Shown piece after piece: positions 31,619 through 42,770 of a stretch of DNA of 64,000 nucleotides. This DNA is from Azorinus chamasolen. Its lineage: Eukaryota; Mollusca; Bivalvia; Cardiida; Solecurtidae. Both the position numbers and the translations under genes were made by a program. The notes under the pieces were generated by a model. The model was not told where the DNA came from. It was given only the letters and a program-made list of their open reading frames with translations, and did no database searches. Numbering within the stretch: the stretch's first letter is position 1; every line of letters starts with the position of its first letter. The stretch lies in contig OY755241.1 of the NCBI GenBank assembly GCA_963576725.1, positions 26,262,449 to 26,326,448 on the forward strand. Direction: 5' to 3'.

Positions 31619-34600
31619 TCAGTATCGTTAGAGTGATATTTTCATTTAATTTGAGCCATGGGTTCACCCCCATACCTCATCTGCATCCAGCCAAAAGTCC
31701 ATGGAACTCAAGGAAACTCATCAGTATCGCTACGGTAATATTTTCAATAAATTTGAGCCATGGGTTCACCCTCATACCTCATCTGGATCCAGCCAAAAGT
31801 CCATGGAACTCAAGGAAACTCATCAGTATCGCTACGGTAATATTTTCAATTAATTTGAGCCATGGGTTCACCCCCATACCTCATCTGGATCCAGCCAATA
31901 GTCCATGGAACTATAGGAAACTCATCAGTATCGTTACCGTGATATTTTCATTTAATTTGAGCCATGGGTTCACCCTCATACCTCATCTGGATCCAGCCAA
32001 AAGTCCATGGAACTGAAGGAAACTCATCAGTATCGCTACGGTAATATTTTCAATAAATTTGAGCCATGGGTTCATCCCCATACCTCATCTGCATCAAGCC
32101 AAATGTCCATGGAACTATAGGAAACTCATCAGTATAGTTAGAGTGATATTTTCATTTAATTTGAGCCATGGGTTCACCCTCATACCTCATCTGGATCCAG
32201 CCAAAAGTCCATGGAACTCAAGGAAACTCATCAGTATCAATACGGTAATATTTTCAATAAATTTGAGCCATGGGTTCACCCTCATACCTCATTTGGATCC
32301 AGCCAAAAGTCCATGGAACTCAAGGAAACTCATCAGTATCGCTACGGTAATATTTTCAATTAATTTGAGCCATGGGTTCACCGCCATACCTCATCTGGAT
32401 CCAGCCAAAAGTCCATGGAACTATAGGAAATTCATCAGTATCGTGACCGTGATATTTTCATTTAATTTGAGCCATGGGTTCACCCTCATACCTCATCTGG
32501 ATTCAGCCAAAAGTCCATGGAACTATAGGAAACTCATCAGTATCGCTACGGTAATATTTTCAATACATTTGAGCCATGGGTTCACCCTCATACCTCATCT
32601 GGATCCAGACAAAAGTCCATGGAACTCAAGGAAACTCATCAGTATCGTTACCGTGATATTTTCAATTAATTTGAGCCATGGGTTCACCCCCATACCTCAT
32701 CTGGATCCAGCCAAAAGTCCATGGAACTCAAGGAAACTCATCAGTATCGTGACCGTGATATTTTCATTTAATTTGAGCCATGGGTTCACCCTCATACCTC
32801 ATCTGGATCCAGCCAAAAGTCCATGGAACTATAGGAAACTCATCAGTATCGCTACGGTAATATTTTCAATTAATTTGAGCCATGGGTTCACCCCCATACC
32901 TGATCTGGATCCAGCCAAAAGTCCAGGGAACTGAAGGAAAGTCATCAGTATCGCTACAGTAATATTTTCAATACATTTGAGCCATGGGTTCACCCTCATA
33001 CCTCATCTGGATCCAGCCAAAAGTCCATGGAACTAAAGGAAACTCATCAGTATTGTTAGAGTGATATTTTCATTTAATTTGAGCCATGAGTTCACCCTCA
33101 TACCTCATCTGGATCCAGCTAAAAGTCTATGAAACTCAAGGAAACTCATCAGTATCGCTAGGGTAATATTTTCAATTAATTTGAGCCATGGGTTCACCCC
33201 CATACCTCATCTGGATCCAGCCAAAACTCCATGGAACTATAGGAAACTCATCAGTATCGTGACCGTGATCTTTTCATTTAATTTGAGCCATGGGTTCACC
33301 CTCATACCTCAACTGGATCCAGCCAAAAGTCCATGGAACTATAGGAAACTCATCAGTATCGCTACGGTAATATTTTCAATTAATTTGAGCCATGGGTTCA
33401 CCCCCATACCTCATCTGGATCCAGCCAAAAGTCCATGGAACTATAGGAAACTCATCAGTATCGTTAGAGTGATATTTTCATTTAATTTGAGCCATGGGTT
33501 CACCCTCATACCTCATCTGGATCCAGCCAAAAGTCCATGGAACTGGAGGAAACTCATCAGTATCGCTACGGTAATATTTTCAATACATTTGAGCCATGGG
33601 TTCACCCTCATACCTCATCTGGATCCAGACAAAAGTCCATGGAACTATAGGAAACTCATCAGTATCGTTACCGTGATATTTTCATTAAATTTGAGCCATG
33701 GGTTCACCCTCATACCTCATCTGGATCCAGCCAAAAGTCCATGGAACTCAAGGAAACTCATCAGTATCGCTACGGTAATATTTTCAATAAATTTGAGCCA
33801 TGGGTTCACCCCCATACCTCATCTGCATCAAGCCAAAAGTCCATGGAACTATAGGAAACTCATCAGTATCGTTAGAGTGATATTTTCATTTAATTTGAGC
33901 CATGGGTTCACCCTCATACCTCATCTGGATCCAGACAAAAGTCCATGGAACTCAAGGAAACTCATCAGTTTCGCTAGGGTAATATTTTCAATTAATTTGA
34001 GCCATGGGTTCACCCCCATACCTAATCTGGATCCAGCCAAAAGTCCATGGAACTAAAGGAAACTCATCAGTATCGTTAGGGTAATATTTTCAATTAATTT
34101 GAGCCATGGGTTCACCCCCATACCTAATCTGGATCCAGCCAAAAGTCCATGGAACTAAAGGAAACTCATCAGTATCGTTAGGGTAATATTTTCAATTAAT
34201 TTGAGCCATGGGTTCACCCTCATACCTCATCTGGATCCAGCCAAAACTCCATGGAACTATAGGAAACTCATCAGTATCGTGACCGTGATATTTTCATTTA
34301 ATTTGAGCCATGGGTTCACCCTCATACCTCAACTGGATCCAGCCAAAAGTCCATGGAACTATAGGAAACTCATCAGTATCGCTACGGTAATGTTTTCAAT
34401 TAATTTGAGCCATGGGTTCACCCCCATACCTCATCTGGATCCAGCCAAAAGTCCATGGAACTATAGGAAACTCATCAGTATCGTTAGAGTGATATTTCCA
34501 TTTAATTTGAGCCATGGGTTCACCCTCATACCTCATCTGGATCCAGCCAAAAGTCCATGGAACTCAAGGAAACTCATCAGTATCGCTACGGTAATATTTT

Positions 34601-36303
34601 CAATTAATTTGAGCCATGGGTTCACCCCCATACCTCATCTGGATCCAGCCAAAAGTCCATGGAACTAAAGGAAACTCATCAGTATTGTAAGAGTGATATT
34701 TTCATTTAATTTGAGCCATGAGTTCACCCTCATACCTTATTTGGATCCAGCCAAAAGTCCATGGAACTCAAGGAAACTCATCAGTATCGCTAGGGTAATA
34801 TTTTCAATTAATTTGAGCCATGGGTTCACCCCCATACCTCATCTGGATCCAGCCAAAAGTCAATGGAACTATAGGAAACTCATCAGTATCGTTACAGTGA
34901 TATTTTCATTTAATTTGAGCCATGGGTTCACCCTCATACCTCATCTGGATGCAGACAAAAGTCCATGGAACTAAAGGAAACTCATCAGTATTGTTAGAGT
35001 GATATTTTCATTTAATTTGAGCCATGAGTTCACCCTCATACCTCATCTGGATCCAGCCAAAAGTCCATGGAACTATAGGAAACTCATCAGTATCGCTACG
35101 GTAATATTTTCAATAAATTTGAGCCATGGGTTCACCCCCATACCTCATCTGGATCCAGCCAAAAGTCCATGGAACTAAAGGAAACTCATCAGTATTGTTA
35201 GAGTGATATTTTCATTTAATTTGAGCCATGGGTTCACCCTCATACCTCATCTGCATCCAGCCAAAAGTCCATGGAACTAAAGGAAACTCATCAGTATTGT
35301 TAGAGTGATATTTTCATTTAATTTGAGCCATGGGTTCACCCTCATACCTCATCTGCATCCAGCCAAAAGTCCATGGAACTGAAGGAAACTCATCAGTATC
35401 GCTACGGTAATATTTTCAATACATTTGAGCCATGGGTTCACCCTCATACCTCATCTGGATCCAGACAAAAGTCCAGGGAACTCAAGGAAACTCATCAGTA
35501 TCGCTACGGTAATATTTTCAATAAATTTGAGCCATGGGTTCACCCTCATACCTCATCTGGATCAAGCCAAAAGTCCATGGAACTCAAGGAAACTCATCAG
35601 TATCGCTAGGGTAATATTTTCAATACATTTGAGCCATGGGTTCACCCTCATATCTCATCTGGATCCAGACAAATGTCCATGGAACTCAAGGAAACTCATC
35701 AGTATCGTTACCGTGATATTTTCATTAAATTTGAGCCATGGGTTCACCCCCATACCTCATCTGGATCCAGCCAAAAGTATCCATGGAACTATAGGAAACT
35801 CATCAGTATCGTTACCGTGATATTTTCATTTAATTTGAGCCATGGGTTCACCCTCATACCTCATCTGGATCCAGCCAAAAGTCCATGGAACTCAAGGAAA
35901 CTCATCAGTATCGCTACGGTAATATTTTCAATATATTTGAGCCATGGGTTCATCCCCATACCTCATCTGCATCAAGCCAAATGTCCATGGAACTATAGGA
36001 AACTCATCAGTATCGTTAGAGTGATATTTTCATTTAATTTGAGCCATGGGTTCACCCCCATACCTCATCTGCATCCAGCCAAAAGTCCATGGAACTATAG
36101 GAAACTCATCAGTATCGTTAGAGTGATATTTTCATTTAATTTGAGCCATGGGTTCACCCCCATACCTCATCTGGATCCAGCCAAAAGTCCATGGAACTAT
36201 AGGAAACTCATCAGTATCGTGACCGTGATATTTTCATTTAATTTGAGCCATGGGTTCACCCCCATACCTCATCTGCATCAAGACAAAAGTCCATGGAACT
36301 CAA
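31619..36303 (+). repeat. Satellite B, 102-bp units, block 1 (+)
   Basis: About 46 units with a regular 102-bp period (landmark GAGCCATGGGTTCACC; for example 33185 and 34205 are ten units apart). Two subtypes tend to alternate: AACTCAAGG...TCGCTACGGTAATATTTTCA and AACTATAGG...TCGTTAGAGTGATATTTTCA, a 204-bp dimer. Because 102 = 3 x 34, one frame stays open for up to 291 codons (unit HGFTPIPHLDPAKSPWN...). Variants AACTAAAGG and AACTGAAGG put stops at one fixed position, and changes fall at all codon positions, so I treat it as non-coding. Confidence 0.93.
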
Positions 36304-36326
36304 CAGACAACAGACAACAGACAACG
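36304..36326. repeat. (CAGACAA)3 spacer at a satellite B inversion
   Basis: Three copies of CAGACAA and a CG separate plus-strand satellite B, ending GGAACTCAA, from minus-strand satellite B, starting TTTCCTTGAGTTCC. The two flanks are mirror images at the same position of the unit. Confidence 0.9.
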
Positions 36327-38974
36327 TTTCCTTGAGTTCCATAGACTTTTGGCTGGATCCAGATGAGGTATGAAGGTGAACTCATGGCTCAAATTAAATG
36401 AAAATATCACTCTAACAATACTGATGAGTTTCCTTTAGTTCCATGGACTTTTGGCTGGATCCAGATGAGGTATGGGGATGAACCCATGGCTCAAATTAAT
36501 TGAAAATATTACCCTAGCGAAACTGATGAGTTTCCTTGAGTTCCATGGACTTTTGTCTGGATCCAGATGAGGTATGAGGGTGAACCCATGGCTCAAATTT
36601 ATGGAAAATATCACCGTAGCGATACTGATGAGTTTCCTTCAGTTCCATGGACTTTTGGCTGGATCCAGATGAGGTATGAGGGTGAACCCATGGCTCAAAT
36701 TAAATGAAAATATCACTCTAACGATACTGATGAGTTTCCTATAGTTCCATGGACATTTGGCTTGATGCAGATGAGGTATGGGGATGAACCCATGGCTCAA
36801 ATGTATTGAAAATATTACCGTAGCGATACTGATGAGTTTCCTTCAGTTCCATGGACTTTTGGCTAGATGCAGATGAGGTATGAGGGTGAACCCATGGCTC
36901 AAATTAAATGAAAATATCACGGTCACGATACTGATGAGTTTCCTATAGTTCCATGGACTTTTGGCTGGATCCAGATGAGGTATGGGGGTGAACCCATGGC
37001 TCAAATTAATTGAAAATATGACTCTAGCGAAACTGATGAGTTTCCTTGAGTTCCATGGACATTTGTCTGGATCCAGATGAGGTATGAGGGTGAACCCATG
37101 GCTCAAATGTATTGAAAATATTACCGTAGCGATACTGATGAGTTTCCTTCAGTTCCATGGACTTTTGGCTGGATCCAGATGAGGTATGGGGGTGAACCCA
37201 TGGCTAAAATTAATTGAAAATATTACCGTAGCGATACTGATGAGTTTCCTATAGTTCGATGGACTTTTGGCTTGATCCAGATGAGGTATGGGGGTGAACT
37301 CATGGCTCAAATTAAATGAAAATATCACTCTAACAATACTGATGAGTTTCCTTTAGTTTCATGGACTTTTGGCTGGATCCAGATGAGGTATGGGGGTGAA
37401 CCCATGGCTCAAATTAATTGAAAATATTACCCTAGCGAAACTGATGAGTTTCCTTGAGTTCCATGGACTTTTGGCTGGATCCAGATGAGGTATGGGGGTG
37501 AACCCATGGCTCAAATTAATTGAAAATATTACCCTAGCGAAACTGATGAGTTTCCTTGAGTTCCATGGACTTTTGTCTGGATCCAGATGAGGTATGAGGG
37601 TGAACCCATGGCTCAAATTTATGGAAAATATGACCGTAGCGATACTGATGAGTTTCCTTCAGTTCCATGGACTTTAGGCTGGATCCAGATGAGGTATGAG
37701 GGTGAACCCATGGCTCAAATTAAATGAAAATATCAGTCTAACGATACTGATGAGTTTCCTATAGTTCCATGGACTTTTGGCTTGATGCCTATGAGGTATG
37801 GGGGTGAACCCATGGCTCAAATTTATTGAAAATATTACCGTAGCGATACTGATGAGTTTCCTTGAGTTCCATGGACTTTTGGCTGGATCCAGATGAGGTA
37901 TGGGGGTGAACCCATGGCTCAAATTAATTGAAAATATTACCCTAGCGATACTGATGAGTTTCCTTGAGTTCCAGAGACTTTTGGCTGGATCCAGATGAGG
38001 TATGAGGGTGAACTCATGGCTCAAATTAAATGAAAATATCACTCTAACAATACTGATGAGTTTCCTTTAGTTCCATGGACTTTTGGCTGGATCCAGATGA
38101 GGTATGGGGGTGAACCCATGGCTCAAATTAATTGAAAATATTACCGTAGCGATACTGATGAGTTTCCTTGAGTTCCATGGACTTTTGGCTGGATCCAGAT
38201 GAGGTATGGGGGTGAACCCATGGCTCAAATTTAATGAAAATATCACGGTAACGATACTGATGAGTTTCCTTGAGTTCCATGGACATTTGTCTGGATCCAG
38301 ATGAGGTATGAGGGTGAACCCATGGCTCAAATGTATTGAAAATATTACCGTAGCGATACTGATGAGTTTCCTTCAGTTCCATGGACTTTTGGCTGGATGC
38401 AGATGAGGTATGAGGGTGAACCCATGGCTCAAATTAAATGAAAATATCACTCTAACAATACTGATGAGTTTCCTTTAGTTCCATGGACTTTTGGCTGGAT
38501 CCAGATGAGGTATGGGGGTGAACCGATGGCTCAAATTTATTGAAAATATTACCGTAGCGATACTGATGAGTTTCCTATAGTTCCATGGACTTTTGGCTGG
38601 ATCCAGATGAGGTATGAGGGTGAACTCATGGCTCAAATTAAATGAAAATATCACTCTAACAATACTGATTAGTTTCCTTTAGTTCCATGGACTTTTGTCT
38701 GCATCCAGATGAGGTATGAGGGTGAACCCATGGCTCAAATTAAATGAAAATATCACTGTAACGATACTGATGAGTTTCCTATAGTTCCATTGACTTTTGG
38801 CTGGATCCAGATGAGGTATGGGGGTGAACCCATGGCTCAAATTAATTGAAAATATTACCGTAGCGATACTGATGAGTTTCCTTGAGTTCCATGGACTTTT
38901 GGCTGGATCCAGATGAGGTATGGGGGTGAACCCATGGCTTAAATTAATTGAAAATATTACCCTAGCGATACTGA
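36327..38974 (-). repeat. Satellite B, block 2 (-)
   Basis: About 26 units in reverse orientation (TTCCATGGACTTTTGGCTGG, AGATGAGGTATGGGGGTGAA), with the same two subtypes. It ends inside GATACTGATGAGTTCACCCC, where orientation switches back. Confidence 0.93.
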
Positions 38975-39583
38975 TGAGTTCACCCCCATACCTCATCTGG
39001 ATCCAGCCAAAAGTCCATGGAACTAAAGGAAACTCATCAGTATTGTTAGAGTGATACCCTCATACCTCATCTGGATCCAGACAAATGTCCATGGAACTCA
39101 AGGAAACTCATCAGTTTCGCTAGGGTCATATTTTCAATTAATTTGAGCCATGGGTTCACCCCCATACCTCATCTGGATCCAGCCAAAAGTCCATTGAACT
39201 AAAGGAAACTCATCAGTATTGTTAGAGTGATATTTTCATTTAATTTGAGCCATGAGTTCACCCTCATACCTCATCTGGATCCAGCCAAAAGTCTATGGAA
39301 CTCAAGGAAACTCATCAGTATCGCTAGGGTAATATTTTCAATTAAATTGAGCCATGGGTTCACCCCCATACCTCATCTGGATCCAGCCAAAAGTCCATGG
39401 AACTATAGGAAACTCATCAGTATCGTTACCGTGATATTTTCATTAAATTTGAGCCATGGGTTCACCCTCATACCTCATCTGGATCCAGCCAAAAGTCCAT
39501 GGAACTCAAGGAAACTCATCAGTATCGCTACGGTAATATTTTCAATTAATTTGAGCCATGGGTTCATCCCCATACCTCATCTG
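38975..39583 (+). repeat. Satellite B, block 3 (+)
   Basis: About six units in the original orientation. One has an internal deletion at 39056 (GAGTGATACCCTCATACC, missing ~33 bp). The array stops at CCTCATCTG and gives way to non-repeat DNA. Confidence 0.92.
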
Positions 39584-39649
39584 ATGGCGCAAAATACAGG
39601 GAAAAAACAGGGAAAAAACAGCATTTTGGAGGCATAATTTCCTCAGTAA

Positions 39650-39655
39650 TTTATT
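39650..39655 (-). terminator. Candidate polyadenylation signal of the 39952-42653 gene
   Basis: TTTATT on the plus strand is AATAAA on the minus strand, about 297 nt downstream of the stop codon of the last exon. It is plausibly positioned, but this region is AT-rich. Confidence 0.4.
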
Positions 39656-39856
39656 AAATAAGCATAGAACATATATAAAACTATACATCGTCAGAAAGCT
39701 CTTAAAACAACCTGTTGGAAAAAAATAATTATCATTCAGTTTAAAGTTTAGTTTTCTATATATTTTAATATAACATTGGCAAAATCAAAAGTTCCCAGGA
39801 ATTACAGTCGAACTCACTTACATTGAAATAACAGCATTATTCTGCCTAAGTAATTA

Positions 39857-39975
39857 TTTTTTAACTCCCACCATAATACACAACGGCACTTTGTGCTTAT
39901 GTCATGGCCCGGTGTCCGTCGTCGTCCGTCGTCGTCGTCCGTAAACTTTTTTTAACTCCCACCATAATACACAAC
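39857..39975. repeat. 28-bp direct repeat flanking an R1-type 3' fragment
   Basis: TTTTTTAACTCCCACCATAA with TACACAAC occurs at 39857-39884 and 39948-39975. Between them lie 63 bp containing GGCACTTTGTGCTTATGTCA and repeated GTCCGTCGTC, resembling the 3' end of R1 elements. The right copy overlaps the last codons and stop of the host-type gene. Confidence 0.75.
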
Positions 39976-40610
39976 ATCTTTACACATTTGGGATACACTT
40001 TGACACAAACTCTCATTGCAGAACTTGTAATATCGACAGTAACAAGTGACTGTGTTATGTACAAGCACTAAATGATATAAGTATGCTTCGCCTGCACAAA
40101 TAAGTAGGCCCAGGGCAGACTTTTGCTTCAGCACTACAGGCAGCAGTTCATACTTCAACTGACAATGATCTTTGTCCCTTAAGTAATGTCCGGACTTCAC
40201 CGAAACATTTAACACTTCTCTGCTACTTTTGCATTTTAAATCAATGACTTCAGCAACCATGTCAGGAACAAAATCCCTTTGATACACAATAATTGGTTCT
40301 TCATTGCAATGCTCGTCAAAAAGGTTTGATCTCTTATGTGGCCGTGCGTCTTCAGTTCTCTGTTTTTTTGGAGGTGTTCCCTCTGGCGAAGTTTCTGGGC
40401 TGCTGTTAGTAAAGGTGGGTATGAAGAATATTTTCCTCACAGCGGGATCGTTTGTGGCTCCTCCCCCCATGGAAGTAACTGTGCAGTGTGGTAACAATTC
40501 CTCGAATAAGCTGGATACCATTGCTCGTCCCCGTGCATTTGACATATTGTGTATGAAGCCCATGGCAATCTTCTTCTTTAAATGCTCTAAACTTGTGTTT
40601 TTTTCAAACT
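39952..40610 (-). CDS. Unknown host-type gene, terminal exon
   Basis: Last of three recognisable exons on the minus strand. The acceptor is TTTTGTTTCAG at 40611-40613 with the exon starting at 40610 (AGTTTGAAAAAAACACAAG); the stop TAA is at 39952-39954. It enters in phase 1, which matches the donor of the previous exon (G + AG = Glu). It encodes 218 residues: SLEHLKKKIAMGFIHNMSNA, then a Ser/Pro/Glu-rich linker with a basic PPKKQRT patch that could be a nuclear signal, then a compact domain with IVYQRDFVPDMVAEVIDLKC and ALGLLICAGEAYLYHLVLVH. The PD...DLK arrangement faintly recalls PD-(D/E)xK nuclease folds, but the spacing is wrong for a confident call. I do not recognise the family. Codon use and intact splice sites favour a real gene or a recent pseudogene. 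Confidence 0.55.
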
Positions 40611-40824
40611 CTGAAACAAAACATGTAATTTATTAATTAGTGTAGTATTATTTTTCCAAGTTGTGTACAAAATGGCATCCAGATCTTTTTGATTTAAAGA
40701 GGTTTAGAAAAAGAAGAATTGTCTGTATTTTGTTTATGTTTAATCACAGAATACACCCACACATTACAATTTTTAGATGAGCCCTTGGCCTTCAGAGACC
40801 CCAAGGGGTCCCTAATGTTATTTT

Positions 40825-41075
40825 CAGTAAAAAAGGGTGTATTTTGGTAGCTGGCCACAGACCCCCACCTCCACCCCTTCCCCTGGCAGACTCCTCGCTC
40901 CTGATCCCTGCTACACCACAGGTAATTACCACAGAACACATGCGAAGAACACATGCGAATACTAGTAATCCAACTTGCAGAACGTCTCTAGTGACCAGGA
41001 GGATTTGAACCGGGGTCCCCTGTCCGACATTGTTATCAGAGCGCATGGTGTGGAAAAAGAGGCAGCATTTATAAG
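40825..41075 (-). repeat. tRNA-derived SINE-like sequence
   Basis: On the minus strand GGTTCAAATCC (41005-41015) is a good tRNA B box, preceded by GCTCTGATAACAATGTCGGA and followed by CTGGTCACTAGAGACG. The T-arm does not pair well and no clean cloverleaf forms, so it is not a functional tRNA gene. The downstream body includes a short repeat, TTCGCATGTGTTC. Confidence 0.4.
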
Positions 41076-41573
41076 TGATTTGAAGGAGGATTGTTTCCCG
41101 GACGAAAAAACACCACTTTCATTCAAACATTTCATTTAATATTGTATAGTTTTCAAGATGTGCGCGTCTGCGCCAGATGATCATGGCACTCCAAGGATGA
41201 ATGGGAATTTGGAATTTGGAATTTCGTTTATCGTCAATTTTCTGCCGTTATAGGTTAAATTGTGACCAGCCAGTCGCTATTGGTGGAGGAAACAGGGGTG
41301 CCCGGAGGAAACCACCGCCTTACGCCAGGCCACTGGCAGCCTTCTCACATAATCCAGCCGAATGGGTTCAAAACTATTCACATTTAAGAGTTTCTTCTGG
41401 ATTCTAGACACTCATGCATTATCGGAAATTTTCTATAAGCGAGTCTTTTGTGTTTTATAAGCATTGGTTGAGGAGGTAGGCTACCCATAAACATTTTTGT
41501 ATTCTGCTAGAGAGATTTCTCTAAACATTTCAGTATTGCTATCTAATGGGTTGACTGGAATAATTACAGCTTT
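41076..41573. other. Intron interior, no gene seen
   Basis: 41270-41310 contains GTGGAGGAAACAGGGGTGCC with CGGAGGAAACCACCG, which resembles a repeat motif common in animal genomes. Otherwise nothing is recognised. Confidence 0.35.
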
Positions 41574-41695
41574 GGTTTAGAAAAAGAAGAATTGTCTGTA
41601 TTTTGTTTATGTTTAATCACAGAATACACCCACACATTACAATTTTTAGATGAGCCCTTGGCCTTCAGAGACCCCAAGGGGTCCCTAATATTTAC

Positions 41696-41815
41696 CATAA
41701 TTGGAGATCCATGCCTGACTTCCAAATACAGCTGTAGCATCGTTCTTCTCTCTTTTCAAACTCTCCAAGACTGGTTTTAATTCATTCAAGACGGTTCCAG
41801 TGTGATCGCTGAGTT
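41696..41815 (-). CDS. Unknown host-type gene, internal exon
   Basis: 120 nt. The acceptor is TTCATTTGCAG (41816-41818 is the AG-bearing triplet) and the donor is TATG|GTAAATATT with GT at 41694-41695. It is phase 1 at both ends. The peptide LSDHTGTVLNELKPVLESLK with REKNDATAVFGSQAWISNY is mainly amphipathic helix. Splicing to 40610 gives ...WISNY-E-FEKNTSLEHL. Phase agreement on both sides is the main evidence for this model. Confidence 0.6.
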
Positions 41816-41999
41816 CTGCAAATGAACATGGAATGTCATTACAATAAAGCAAAGAACTGGAGGTTAACATATAGGTACTCATGACATTTTAGGGTGTTTT
41901 TCGGGTGTAACTTTTGAACCGCTGAAGATATTACAATAATGTGTTCAGGTTTAGGTGGCAGATTGATACCCTTCATAAACAAACCTTAATGTTTCAATT

Positions 42000-42420
42000 A
42001 ATTTGAGTCATGGGTTCACCCTCATACCTCATCTGGATCCAGCCAAAAGTCGGTGGAACTCAACGAAACTCCTCAGATAAAAGTTTCAATTCATTTGAGC
42101 CATGGGTTCACCATGTAATAAAAACATATCTCCTGATTGTATGGCGCTTCCGACATAAAAGACCATTAACGGTAAGACTACTGCCAGGCAATATCCTTTC
42201 AGTTTATCTGGATCCAGCCAAAAGTCTGTAGAACTGAACCCATGAACCTCAAATTAATTGGTCATATTTGAGCAATGAGTTCACCCACATACCTCATCTG
42301 GATCCAGCCAAAAGTCCGTAGAATTAATTGGTCATATTTTGGCTGGATCCAGATGAGGTATGTGGGTGAACTCATTGCTCAAATTAATTGGTCATATTAT
42401 CTGAGCGAAGCTGATAAGTT
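42000..42420. repeat. Degenerate satellite B-related copies with a 48-bp perfect inverted repeat
   Basis: Fragments of the 102-bp unit (GAGTCATGGGTTCACCCTCA, CATCTGGATCCAGCCAAAAG) lie in both orientations inside the intron between the exons at 41696-41815 and 42472-42653. 42266-42313 and 42337-42384 are perfect reverse complements (ATTTGAGCAATGAGTTCACC ... ATCCAGCCAAAA) around a 23-bp spacer. Confidence 0.85.
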
Positions 42421-42471
42421 TCGATATGTGACGCCCAGATATCATTTTATAACTAATTGAATTCAACCCAC

Positions 42472-42653
42472 CACTCGCTTCTTCAAGTGTTTCAACCTGT
42501 CCCTGTCCCCAACGTATGTTGATCCATTTGTCATCTGCATCTTCATCATGCCTTCTGCTCAGAATGGGAAAGAATACTAGATAGTTGACGGTATTGTTTG
42601 GTGACACAAATAGATGTTCGTCAACTTCGCCTTTTACATCAATATAAGGCAAC
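42472..42653 (-). CDS. Unknown host-type gene, upstream exon (5' end of gene not found)
   Basis: 182 nt. The acceptor is GGTTAATTTTCAG with AG at 42654-42655, and the donor is AGTG|GTGGGT, a weaker but acceptable GT site at 42470-42471. It encodes LPYIDVKGEVDEHLFVSPNN, then TVNYLVFFPILSRRHDEDAD and DKWINIRWGQGQVETLEEAS. The donor phase (1) joins to 41815 as a Glu codon. It needs an earlier exon ending in phase 2, and none is identified; the inverted-repeat transposon at 42771 lies directly upstream. With the other two exons it gives about 319 residues of a larger protein. Confidence 0.55.
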
Positions 42654-42770
42654 CTGAAAATTAACCCACAACAACAAGCAATTTAATCTAATTTGCTTCG
42701 ACTAATATAGAGTAGAACATATATATCTTCCCATGTTTATATATATATATCCCATTACTTCACATAAATC

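Larger units (their letters stand above)
40701..41689. repeat. 116-bp direct repeat within the intron
   Basis: 40701-40816 and 41574-41689 read the same (GGTTTAGAAAAAGAAGAATT ... CCAAGGGGTCCCTAAT), at an offset of 873 bp. The right copy ends six bases before the GT donor of the 120-nt exon. This points to a local duplication. Confidence 0.85.

Noticed and set aside
32059..34056. Two 291-codon frames in satellite B as repeat proteins
   Set aside because: Frame length follows from the 102-bp period. Stops occur at a fixed variant site, variation hits all codon positions, and the second frame and inverted block are open as well.
40975..41070. Functional tRNA gene on the minus strand
   Set aside because: A B box is present, but the T-arm does not pair and no complete cloverleaf or A box could be placed. 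A SINE-type relic fits better.
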